Assembly (NCBI GenBank): GCA_950054155.1
Contig: CATLOT010000036.1
Coordinates: 1-32,807, forward strand
DNA length: 32,807 nucleotides
Source: an uncultured Bacteriovoracaceae bacterium
GTDB lineage: Bacteria > Bdellovibrionota > Bacteriovoracia > Bacteriovoracales > Bacteriovoracaceae
Reading direction: 5' to 3'
Of the stretch, positions 16,141 through 22,988 are shown piece by piece. Every line of letters begins with the position of its first letter. Position 1 is the first letter of the stretch. The position numbers and the translations under genes were made by a program. The notes under the pieces were generated by a model. That model had not been told where the DNA came from, made no database searches, and worked only from the letters and a program-made list of their open reading frames with translations.

Positions 16141-16968
16141 TTACTCGAGAAGGAGCTTTGCCTTGTCAGGAAGGCCATTAGCATGGCTTAGGAAACCAGT
16201 GGCTGCATTGGTCTTAATTGTTGATATCGCTCTTTGAGCAGTTGATTGGGCCACATCTGTATCGCGAATACGTGAGTTCGCTGCCGCTGTATTTTCCTGA
16301 GAGATTTGTAAGTTTTGAATAGTCGATTGAACGCGGTTTTGAGTTGCCCCCAAGAAGGCGCGAGCACCACTCACTTCTTTAAGCATGTCATTTACTGCAT
16401 TTAAGCTCACTTGAGAGCTTCCTTTAGTTGTGATGTGAGATCCTCTGGCCATCAATTTATCAGCAGAGCGAATCACCTTTCCCATGTCATAGTTGACTTG
16501 CTGGCCAGGGCCATCACCGTGAATTCCTACTTGAAACTGATAGTTGCCACTATTTGTATCAAGAAGATCTCGGCCATTGAACTTAGTTGATGAGACAATT
16601 CTTTTAATCTCATTTTTCATATTCTGGTATTCACCATTCACGTAGGCACGATCCTCATCACCAAGAGTGTCATTCGCACTTTGCATTGCGAGCTCTTTCA
16701 TACGAATTGCCATTTCTTGAATCGTTCCCAGTGCCCCTTCAGCGACTTGAATAAGGCTTACCGAATCGTTTGCATTTCTCTGTGCCTGACCATAGGAGCG
16801 AATACGGGCTTTCATATTTTCTGAAATGATAAGTCCCGCAGGATCGTAAGCGGCTTTATTGATACGATCCCCCGTCGCAAGACGTCTATTCTCACGGTCG
16901 ACTTCAGAAATATTACGGTCTAACTTCGCTCGCGAATTAATCGCAACGACGTTAGTGTTTACACGCAC
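16141..16968 (-). CDS. fliC: Flagellin, short divergent form
   Basis: This 275-residue flagellin forms the filament outside the cell through type III export. Translation starts at GTG 16968, with AAGGAG 9 bases upstream. The conserved N-terminal D0/D1 region is present (VNTNVVAIN at 3-11, RINKAAYDPAGLIISEN at 35-51, SLIQVAEGAL at 71-80, TKFNGRDLL at 128-136), as is the C-terminal D1/D0 region (RAFLGATQNRVQSTIQNL at 203-220, NSRIRDTDVAQSTA at 231-244). Only about 50 residues link them, so the variable surface domain is almost missing. Differences from the usual LSSGxRINxAxDDAAGL are ATGDRINKAAYDPAG. It has its own sigma-28-like promoter. No other flagellar gene is in the window. Confidence 0.92.
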   Translation of the reverse strand: MRVNTNVVAINSRAKLDRNISEVDRENRRLATGDRINKAAYDPAGLIISENMKARIRSYGQAQRNANDSVSLIQVAEGALGTIQEMAIRMKELAMQSANDTLGDEDRAYVNGEYQNMKNEIKRIVSSTKFNGRDLLDTNSGNYQFQVGIHGDGPGQQVNYDMGKVIRSADKLMARGSHITTKGSSQVSLNAVNDMLKEVSGARAFLGATQNRVQSTIQNLQISQENTAAANSRIRDTDVAQSTAQRAISTIKTNAATGFLSHANGLPDKAKLLLE

Positions 16969-17009
16969 GCTGACCTTCTCCTTGGTCTGGGGGGTAATCC
17001 ATCGATCAT

Positions 17010-17037
17010 TAATCGGTATAAATAAGGAGAAAACTTA
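17010..17037 (-). promoter_or_regulatory. Sigma-28 (FliA)-like promoter of the flagellin gene
   Basis: On the minus strand TAAGTTTT (17037-17030), a 12-base spacer and ACCGATTA (17017-17010) resemble the flagellar consensus TAAAGTTT-N11-GCCGATAA. The predicted start is about 35-40 bases before the flagellin GTG, a normal leader length. Confidence 0.65.
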
Positions 17038-17053
17038 GAAACCTACTTCTTTG

Positions 17054-17473
17054 CTAGGGATTAGAAGTATCTTCTAGCTCAGATAGCTGACTATTAAGGT
17101 AGAAAATATGGCGCTCAACTAATTTGCGCCTCTCTTGCATTTTATGAAGACTCTGGCGGCTTGATTGGGCCTTGAAGCCGTGAATGTCTTGCTGATTTCC
17201 GTTAAGAGCGCTGCTCTCTTCCATCACTTCGTGTTGAGTGAGAACTCTCGTTTCTCTATCTTGAGCACCAGAAAGCCCGGCAAGCTCCCCTCTCTTACGC
17301 TCGAGCATCTTATTGAGCCAGTCTTTATAAGCCTTTCCCTTAAGTTCACTTTTGGCGCGCTTTGCCAAGGAGTAGAAGTCCTGGTTTTCACTTTTGAGAT
17401 TACCCTTACTCTGGGCACAACCCACTGAAATCATTAATAATACGAGAAGAATAGAGAAGATATTTTTTTTCAT
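17054..17473 (-). CDS. Small lipoprotein of unknown function
   Basis: I do not recognise this 139-residue protein. The N-terminus is a lipoprotein signal (MKKN, a hydrophobic stretch, lipobox SVGC with Cys19). The mature part is hydrophilic, rich in Lys, Glu, Arg, Ser and Gln, and likely mostly helical, with a possible coiled coil in the last 40 residues (RRKLVERHIFYLNSQLSELE). It lies upstream of the flagellin gene on the same strand, but the flagellin promoter sits just after its stop, so the two may be controlled separately. No catalytic motif is visible. Confidence 0.7.
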   Translation of the reverse strand: MKKNIFSILLVLLMISVGCAQSKGNLKSENQDFYSLAKRAKSELKGKAYKDWLNKMLERKRGELAGLSGAQDRETRVLTQHEVMEESSALNGNQQDIHGFKAQSSRQSLHKMQERRKLVERHIFYLNSQLSELEDTSNP

Positions 17474-17603
17474 AAAGAAAGTATCTCAAAATTAAAATGA
17501 TTTGCACATTTTACACCTTATACATCCCGCACATTGACTAAGCGCGCCAGACTTTCTACTTTTTTAAGAACTCCAAAAACCAAAAAAAGAATGAGGAGAA
17601 TTT

Positions 17604-18803
17604 ATGCTCCCCCAATTAATTTGCCTCTTGGCCCTCTTGAGTCCCACGGCCGATGCTCTTGAGAGCTCTCTGCGTCCTAGGCCTAGACCCGTAGAACTTA
17701 CGACCACGCAAAAGTACGGAGACTATTTTCCCACCCAAAAATGGAAACGCCACTCACTAGAAGATGCTGGATTTGACCGCCAAAAATTTCAGCGCGTCCT
17801 CGATTATGTTTGGGAAGAAAAGGGCAATCACTTTAGCGATGCCTTTGTTGTCATTAAAGATGGCTATATTGTTTATGAGGGTTATTCTCGCGGTTATAGT
17901 CCAACCAAAAAACATATGTTTTGGTCTTTTTCAAAGAGCCTCACTTCTACTCTCATAGGTGCAGCGATTCATCAAGGCCACCTCTCGTTGCAAACGAAGG
18001 CAAGAGATTACTATCCTGAAATGAACATCGAAAAAGCTCGTGATGTCACTCTACGCCACATCCTCAATATGAGTAGCGGCTTTGACTTTTATGAAGAGCA
18101 CCCTTTTAACATTGCTCTGAGTGATTCCATATTTGTTTATTATTCACGTAAAGCCTACAAAGATGTGGCCCTCAATGTGGCTAAGACTAAAATGAAGTAT
18201 GCTCCTGATCAGCAATTTAATTACGGCACCCATGAGCCCATGCTTGCCATGGGAATGCTTAAAAAAGCGATGGGCGATATAAAGAAGTATGAGAACTTTC
18301 CTTGGGATGCCCTCTTTAATCCACTCGGAATGAAAAGTGTCGTCTTTGAAAGAGACCTTTCTAAAACTTTTCTTGGTGGCAGCGGCGGCTGGGGAGTGGC
18401 CACGGATTATGCAAAGCTTGGCTATCTCATGCTTAATGATGGAGTCTGGGAGGGAAAGAGAATTCTTCCGCGCGGCTGGGTTGATTTTGCCACAAGAAAA
18501 GTTGCACCGGCACTTGAGAGAAGATCGAGCGAGGATGGTCAACAGCGCCTCAATGTTGAATCATATGGTGCCTACTGGTGGCTCAATAAGAAGCTTAAAA
18601 TGAATAAGAAGAGGCCCTATCCAAGTGCACCAGATGACCTCTATCAAGCGATGGGCTTTCGAGGTCAAACAATGGGAGTCATTCCCTCAAAAGGACTCAT
18701 TATTGTTCGTATGGGAAGTGACGGTCGAAAACCAAAGAAGAAACTAAAGCGCGATAAACTCTATAAACTTCTCTTAGCCAGTATGATTGAGGAGGATAAG
18801 TAA
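17604..18803 (+). CDS. Serine beta-lactamase-fold hydrolase (class C / esterase type)
   Basis: This 399-residue protein has a signal peptide (MLPQLICLLALLSPTADA) and so should be exported. The fold is the beta-lactamase/DD-peptidase-like family that includes AmpC-like esterases and 6-aminohexanoate-dimer hydrolase. The catalytic S-x-x-K is in FWSFSKSLTS (S108, K111), the Tyr motif is FNYGTH (Y207), and the third box is near GFRGQTMG (351-358) rather than KTG, which points to an esterase or amidase rather than a true beta-lactamase. The start has an AGGAG site. The stop TAA overlaps the ATG of the next lipoprotein gene (TAATG), so the two are coupled. Confidence 0.82.
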   Translation: MLPQLICLLALLSPTADALESSLRPRPRPVELTTTQKYGDYFPTQKWKRHSLEDAGFDRQKFQRVLDYVWEEKGNHFSDAFVVIKDGYIVYEGYSRGYSPTKKHMFWSFSKSLTSTLIGAAIHQGHLSLQTKARDYYPEMNIEKARDVTLRHILNMSSGFDFYEEHPFNIALSDSIFVYYSRKAYKDVALNVAKTKMKYAPDQQFNYGTHEPMLAMGMLKKAMGDIKKYENFPWDALFNPLGMKSVVFERDLSKTFLGGSGGWGVATDYAKLGYLMLNDGVWEGKRILPRGWVDFATRKVAPALERRSSEDGQQRLNVESYGAYWWLNKKLKMNKKRPYPSAPDDLYQAMGFRGQTMGVIPSKGLIIVRMGSDGRKPKKKLKRDKLYKLLLASMIEEDK

Positions 18804-19123
18804 TGAGAACTCTTTTTTTAGCCCTCTTCCTTTGTCTTTCTCTCACTAGCTGTAAGTACACAGAGGCTCCTTCCGCAGGCCTCGCTAAAGAGATGTGCAG
18901 CTGCCTCTTCATCTCTGGGCAAACCGAGAGCTATTGCAGGCAAGTCACAAAAGAAAGTCATATTCTCGCCAAATTTGAGGCTGACTTTAACCGTAAAGAG
19001 GTTTGGGCCCGTGGTGCTAACTTTAGGGCGATGGCACGCCTTGATGAGGACTCTCGCTTTGGTTGCTCAATTCAAATCGTTGAGCGAGACCCCGAGGTCA
19101 ATCGCCGCCATAATGAGAGATAA
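18803..19123 (+). CDS. Small cysteine-containing lipoprotein
   Basis: This 106-residue protein is unfamiliar. It begins with a lipoprotein signal and lipobox LTSC (Cys17). The mature part has four further cysteines (MCSCLF, ESYCRQ and a final FGCSIQ), likely two disulfides, so a periplasmic location is expected. The ATG overlaps the stop of the upstream serine hydrolase in TAATG, which ties its expression to that enzyme; it could be a partner or an immunity-like protein, but nothing in the sequence shows this. Confidence 0.75.
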   Translation: MRTLFLALFLCLSLTSCKYTEAPSAGLAKEMCSCLFISGQTESYCRQVTKESHILAKFEADFNRKEVWARGANFRAMARLDEDSRFGCSIQIVERDPEVNRRHNER

Positions 19124-19194
19124 AAGGTGTCAAGGCGAAGCTACGCCATGAATCACCGTAGACAAATAACCAGCACCTATGATGAATTACGCCT

Positions 19195-20178
19195 ATGAGT
19201 AAAAGAAGCGATGCTCTTCCAGAGCCAAAAATTGACCCCAAAGCAAAGCGCCCTGACTGGTTAAAGGTCCGTGCTCCTACAAGTAAGTCCTATCATAATA
19301 TTAAGGATATGCTTGGAGAGCTTAAATTGGCGACTGTGTGCCAAGAAGCGATTTGCCCCAATATTGAAGAGTGCTGGGGCGGAGGTACGGCTACATTTAT
19401 GCTCATGGGTGACACCTGTACCCGGGCCTGTCGTTTCTGTGCCGTTAAGACGGGAAATCCAAAAGGCATCCTTGATACAGAAGAACCTGAAAAAGTTGGT
19501 TATGCCATCTCTCAGATGAATCTCGATTATGTCGTTCTGACATCGGTGGATCGCGATGATCTTCCCGATTTAGGTGCTGAGCACTTTGCCCGTACTATTG
19601 AAGTCATTAAAGAGAATAACCCTAAAATGATTGTTGAGGTTCTCACTCCTGATTTTGATGCTCGACCAGAACTTGTGAAAAGACTTATGCAGGCTAAGCC
19701 TGATGTCTTTGCCCATAATATTGAAACCACAGAAACTCTTACTCCTCTTGTGCGCGACCGTAGAAGTCAGTACCGAAAGTCACTTGAGACCTTAAGGCTT
19801 GCTAAGGAGATTAGGCCGGAGCAATACACGAAGACCTCTATTATGATGGGTCTTGGTGAGACAGATGAAGATATTCTTCAAGCCTTAGAAGATCTGAGAG
19901 AAGTTGGCTGTGATGTCGTTACTTTTGGTCAATACCTTGCCCCCACCAATAGACATAAGAAGTATCTTCCTATCGTTGAGTACGTTAAGCCTGAGCGATT
20001 TGATTATTGGAAAGTGAAAGCTGATGAGATGAACTTTCTCTACTGTGCAAGTGGGCCTCTGGTGAGAAGCTCTTATCGTGCCGGTGAGTTCTTTATGAAA
20101 GGGGTCATTGAAAAAAGACGGGCTCAAGAAGAGGAGTCTGAGCGCAAGAATGCTCGTCCAACCTTTCCCACTCTGTAA
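19195..20178 (+). CDS. lipA: Lipoyl synthase
   Basis: This radical-SAM enzyme inserts two sulfurs into protein-bound octanoyl groups to make lipoate. The 327 residues fit the family. The auxiliary cluster cysteines are C49, C54 and C60 (CX4CX5C in VCQEAICPNIEEC), the SAM-cluster cysteines are C75, C79 and C82 (CX3CX2C), and the C-terminal RSSY motif that closes the auxiliary cluster is present in GPLVRSSYRAGEF. All required residues are intact. It is followed at once by lipB: the TAA stop ends at 20178 and the lipB ATG begins at the next base, so they form one operon for lipoylation of 2-oxoacid dehydrogenases and the glycine-cleavage H protein. Confidence 0.97.
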   Translation: MSKRSDALPEPKIDPKAKRPDWLKVRAPTSKSYHNIKDMLGELKLATVCQEAICPNIEECWGGGTATFMLMGDTCTRACRFCAVKTGNPKGILDTEEPEKVGYAISQMNLDYVVLTSVDRDDLPDLGAEHFARTIEVIKENNPKMIVEVLTPDFDARPELVKRLMQAKPDVFAHNIETTETLTPLVRDRRSQYRKSLETLRLAKEIRPEQYTKTSIMMGLGETDEDILQALEDLREVGCDVVTFGQYLAPTNRHKKYLPIVEYVKPERFDYWKVKADEMNFLYCASGPLVRSSYRAGEFFMKGVIEKRRAQEEESERKNARPTFPTL

Positions 20179-20817
20179 ATGAAGAGACTTAATTTAGGAC
20201 TTATTGATTACAAAGAAGCTTACGAGATTCAAAAGGATCTCGTTAAGAAAGTGCGCGATCAAAGTGAAGAGGAAACTCTTATTATTTGTTCTCATCCCTC
20301 CGTTGTGACTCTTGGCAAAAAATCGACTCCTTCTGACCTTATTGGCTGGGAGGGTCCGACCTATGAAATCGAGCGCGGTGGTCAGGCCACGTACCATGGC
20401 CCAGGCCAAGTGGTCATGTACCCTATTCTTAATTTAAAAGTGCGTGGACAAAATATCGCGGGATACCTTGAGGCGATGGAGCAATCTATGATTGAGGTGC
20501 TTGGCGCTTACGGTCTGCCAGCAACAGGTAATACAGACAGAGGCATGCCTGACTTTACCGGGGTTTGGCTCAAGCTCAATCCTCCCAAGAAAGTTGCTTC
20601 AATAGGAGTCGCTATTCAAAGATGGATTACCTATCACGGTCTTGCCCTTAATCTCTATCACGATGATCAAGCTTTTCGAGGAATTAACCCCTGTGGTTTT
20701 TCAACAGATACAATGACAGACCTTGAAACAATTCTTCAAAAGAGACTAAAACGATCAGACTTTGAAGAGCAACTCTCTTCCTCCCTCATCCTCGCCTTTT
20801 CAAAACTCCTGACTTAG
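20179..20817 (+). CDS. lipB: Lipoyl(octanoyl) transferase
   Basis: LipB moves octanoate from acyl-carrier protein to a lysine of the target domain, the step before LipA. The 212 residues match the family. The motif RGGQATYHGPGQVVMYPIL (residues 66-84) is diagnostic, the catalytic lysine is in KKVASIGVA (K138), and the catalytic cysteine is C172 in INPCGF. The start codon directly follows the lipA stop. In many bacteria lipB precedes lipA; here the order is lipA-lipB. Expected to be active and cytosolic. Confidence 0.96.
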   Translation: MKRLNLGLIDYKEAYEIQKDLVKKVRDQSEEETLIICSHPSVVTLGKKSTPSDLIGWEGPTYEIERGGQATYHGPGQVVMYPILNLKVRGQNIAGYLEAMEQSMIEVLGAYGLPATGNTDRGMPDFTGVWLKLNPPKKVASIGVAIQRWITYHGLALNLYHDDQAFRGINPCGFSTDTMTDLETILQKRLKRSDFEEQLSSSLILAFSKLLT

Positions 20818-20861
20818 GCGACAATAGAGCCTAGTATTTTTTCTTATCCTAAAGGAGCCCC

Positions 20862-21377
20862 ATGAAGCTTTACGAGTATATCCAGCAAGGTGGACTAATT
20901 ATGTACATCTTGGTTCTTCTTAATATTATTGGCTTTGCCGTCATGATCACCAAGTTCTGGCTTTTTAATAAAGAAAAGAAGAACACTGGTAATGTCGCTG
21001 ACGAAATTAAAGGCCGTATCCACGGAAGTAATGAAAAGGATATGACTGCCCTTATTGAAATTTCAAAACAAGAAGTTGCCTCTTATATTACTCATGTTGA
21101 AAAAGGGCTTAATACGGTAAAAATTATTGCCAGTATTTCTCCTCTCCTCGGTCTTCTTGGTACGGTTATTGGTGTTCTTGTCGCCTTTCAAATTATGTCA
21201 AAGCAAGGTCTTAGTGATCCCACTTATTTTGCCCAAGGTATTTCCATGGCCCTTATCACAACTGTTGGTGGTATGACGGTGGCCATTCCTCACTTTGTTG
21301 GTCATAGCTACCTTCTTGGTATGCTTGATGCCCTGGAATCAAAGCTGGAAAAAGAAGTTCTTACACGCGTAATTTAA
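20862..21377 (+). CDS. exbB: MotA/TolQ/ExbB proton-channel protein
   Basis: This is a 171-residue inner-membrane protein, shorter than the roughly 230-240 of E. coli ExbB/TolQ. It has an N-terminal membrane helix (MYILVLLNIIGFAVMITKFW) and two further helices bearing the family motif SISPLLGLLGTVIGVLVAF (about 110-128) and ISMALITTVGGMTVAIP. It would form the motor channel with the next gene. A good AAGGAG site precedes the ATG. The ExbD/TolR gene follows after 10 bp with its own GGAGG site. Whether the pair energises a TonB, Tol or other system cannot be told, since no TonB, TolA or receptor gene is here. Confidence 0.88.
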   Translation: MKLYEYIQQGGLIMYILVLLNIIGFAVMITKFWLFNKEKKNTGNVADEIKGRIHGSNEKDMTALIEISKQEVASYITHVEKGLNTVKIIASISPLLGLLGTVIGVLVAFQIMSKQGLSDPTYFAQGISMALITTVGGMTVAIPHFVGHSYLLGMLDALESKLEKEVLTRVI

Positions 21378-21387
21378 GGAGGTCCTC

Positions 21388-21777
21388 ATGAAAAAGCGCT
21401 CACGCGAAACGGCCATGCCGGACATCACTCCTCTGATTGACGTTGTCTTTCTTCTTCTTATCTTTTTTATGGTTTCAACCGTTTTTAAGAAAGATGAACT
21501 CGCACTTCTTCTTAATCTGCCAACAGTGACGGATGGAGAGAGTCAAAGCCAGACTCAAAAGACAATAATCATTGAGCTTTCCACAAAGGAAGTTGCTTTT
21601 AATGGTAAGAAACTCTCTTTTGAGGAAATGGGAGCAGAACTCGCTAAAGTAACAAAGAAGAAAACTCCTATTGATGTAAGAGTAGATAAAGACGTTAAGT
21701 ATGAAAGGGTTGTAAAGGTCCTTGATGAGCTCAAAAAATATAAGCTCAACAACCTTTCTCTCATAACTAATAAATAA
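21388..21777 (+). CDS. exbD: ExbD/TolR biopolymer transport protein
   Basis: This is a 129-residue ExbD/TolR-family protein with a short cytoplasmic N-terminus, one membrane helix and a small periplasmic domain. The helix begins MPDITPLIDVVFLLLIFFM, and D18 is the conserved membrane aspartate equivalent to ExbD D25, which carries protons. The periplasmic part (from about residue 45) has the expected mixed fold and the VRVDKDVKYERVVKVLDELK segment. It is the second gene of the exbB-exbD operon and ends before a perfect inverted repeat. Confidence 0.9.
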   Translation: MKKRSRETAMPDITPLIDVVFLLLIFFMVSTVFKKDELALLLNLPTVTDGESQSQTQKTIIIELSTKEVAFNGKKLSFEEMGAELAKVTKKKTPIDVRVDKDVKYERVVKVLDELKKYKLNNLSLITNK

Positions 21778-21784
21778 TTCCAAT

Positions 21785-21810
21785 GGCAGTATTGAATCTT
21801 CAATACTGCC
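21785..21810. terminator. Inverted repeat between convergent genes, possible terminator
   Basis: Arms GGCAGTATTGAA (21785-21796) and TTCAATACTGCC (21799-21810) are perfectly complementary over 12 bases with only two bases between. It lies between the exbD stop and the stop of the convergent glycosyltransferase gene. There is no long T-run on either side, so it may terminate weakly or act as an mRNA 3'-end stabiliser. Confidence 0.5.
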
Positions 21811-21814
21811 TTCC

Positions 21815-22951
21815 TTAAAGAATTTCTTGATAAACTTCAATCAGAGAGTTAGCGGTGTTCTTCCAGTGAAATTGTTCCGCATATTCTCGTCCTTGGCGGA
21901 TCATCGTTTCTCTTAACTCATCATCAAAAAGAACCTTTTCCATTTTTTCAACGATATCCTCAACATTATGAGGATTAATGTAAACAGAATGTGGTCCAGC
22001 ACTTTCTGGGAAACAAGAGCCTTGTGAAGTGATGACAGGAGTTCCACTAAAGAGGGCCTCAACATTGGGAATGCCCCAGCCTTCAAAGAAACTAGGAAAG
22101 ACAAAGAGATCGGCCATCTGATACATACTGGGCAACTCATCATCCGTAACTGTATCCAAATGCTTAACGCGATCATTTAGCCCTTGATGGACAATTTCTT
22201 TTTCGACCTCTTTCAAATACTCTTTTCCTCGCCCCACAAGAATAAGATCATGAGGAATAATATCTTTTAAACGGGCAAAAGCTCTAACCAGGGCAAGTGT
22301 ATTCTTTCTCTCCTCAATCGCTCCAACAAAGAGAATGAAGTGATCACTCAATTGATACTTTTCCTTAACGTGATTCTTTGTCTCCTCACTCGCTCCACTA
22401 TAGAAAGTCTGATGACAGGACTGATAAACAACTCTAATTTTTTCTTCCGAGCATCCCAGAAAATCGATACAGTCCCGCTTCGTTTGTTCACAAATCGCCA
22501 CGACAAGATCAGCCTGTTCAACCGAAGCTCGAAACTTTAGTAAGTAAATCTGACGATCTATCCAAGGAAAGAATTCTGGATAGCGCATGAAGATAAGATC
22601 ATGAATAGTCACGATAGATTTAATCCCCCTCTTCTTTAGACCAGGAGGGAGTTCATGAGAGAGGCCATGATAAATATCGAGATTCTTCTTTTTAACGGTG
22701 TCGGCTAAGAATAAGGAGCGCCAAGAGGAGCTAAAGGTTTTACCTAATGAACTCGTCGGCTGCACCACTTCAAGATTCTCAAAGCGTTTGTGCCACTCCT
22801 TAGCTCGCGGATCAGAAAAAGGAGGAGTGAAGAGGATGTACTCATTCTCGGGATTTTGGCGCACCAAACTTTCAATCAAAGTCCGACTATAATTACCGAG
22901 TCCCCTGAAGTTGTGAAATACTCTCTTCGCATCAAATCCAATTCTTGCCAT
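21815..22951 (-). CDS. Glycosyltransferase family 4
   Basis: This 378-residue GT-B glycosyltransferase is read from ATG 22951, which gives the standard N-terminus MARIGFDAKRV followed by the glycine-rich RGLGNYSRTL. An upstream in-frame start would add 35 unrelated residues that overlap the previous gene. The C-terminal domain has the nucleotide-sugar site ILFVGAIEERKNTLALV and the E-x7-E motif (EGWGIPNVEALF) followed by GTPVITSQGSCFPE. It would transfer a sugar (often mannose or similar) from a nucleotide donor during LPS, capsule or glycan synthesis; substrate unknown. It lies 37 bp behind the mltD-like gene and is probably cotranscribed with it. Confidence 0.88.
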   Translation of the reverse strand: MARIGFDAKRVFHNFRGLGNYSRTLIESLVRQNPENEYILFTPPFSDPRAKEWHKRFENLEVVQPTSSLGKTFSSSWRSLFLADTVKKKNLDIYHGLSHELPPGLKKRGIKSIVTIHDLIFMRYPEFFPWIDRQIYLLKFRASVEQADLVVAICEQTKRDCIDFLGCSEEKIRVVYQSCHQTFYSGASEETKNHVKEKYQLSDHFILFVGAIEERKNTLALVRAFARLKDIIPHDLILVGRGKEYLKEVEKEIVHQGLNDRVKHLDTVTDDELPSMYQMADLFVFPSFFEGWGIPNVEALFSGTPVITSQGSCFPESAGPHSVYINPHNVEDIVEKMEKVLFDDELRETMIRQGREYAEQFHWKNTANSLIEVYQEIL

Positions 22952-22988
22952 AGGGTTAATTCTAGAGAATTGGACCTCGTTGATCAAA

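Noticed and set aside
18144-18542. Open frames on the minus strand within the serine hydrolase gene
   Set aside because: They overlap a well-supported gene and have no ribosome site or recognisable motif.
17604-18803. True beta-lactamase (antibiotic resistance)
   Set aside because: The third motif is not KTG and the Tyr motif is YGT rather than YxN; an esterase or amidase of the same fold is more likely.
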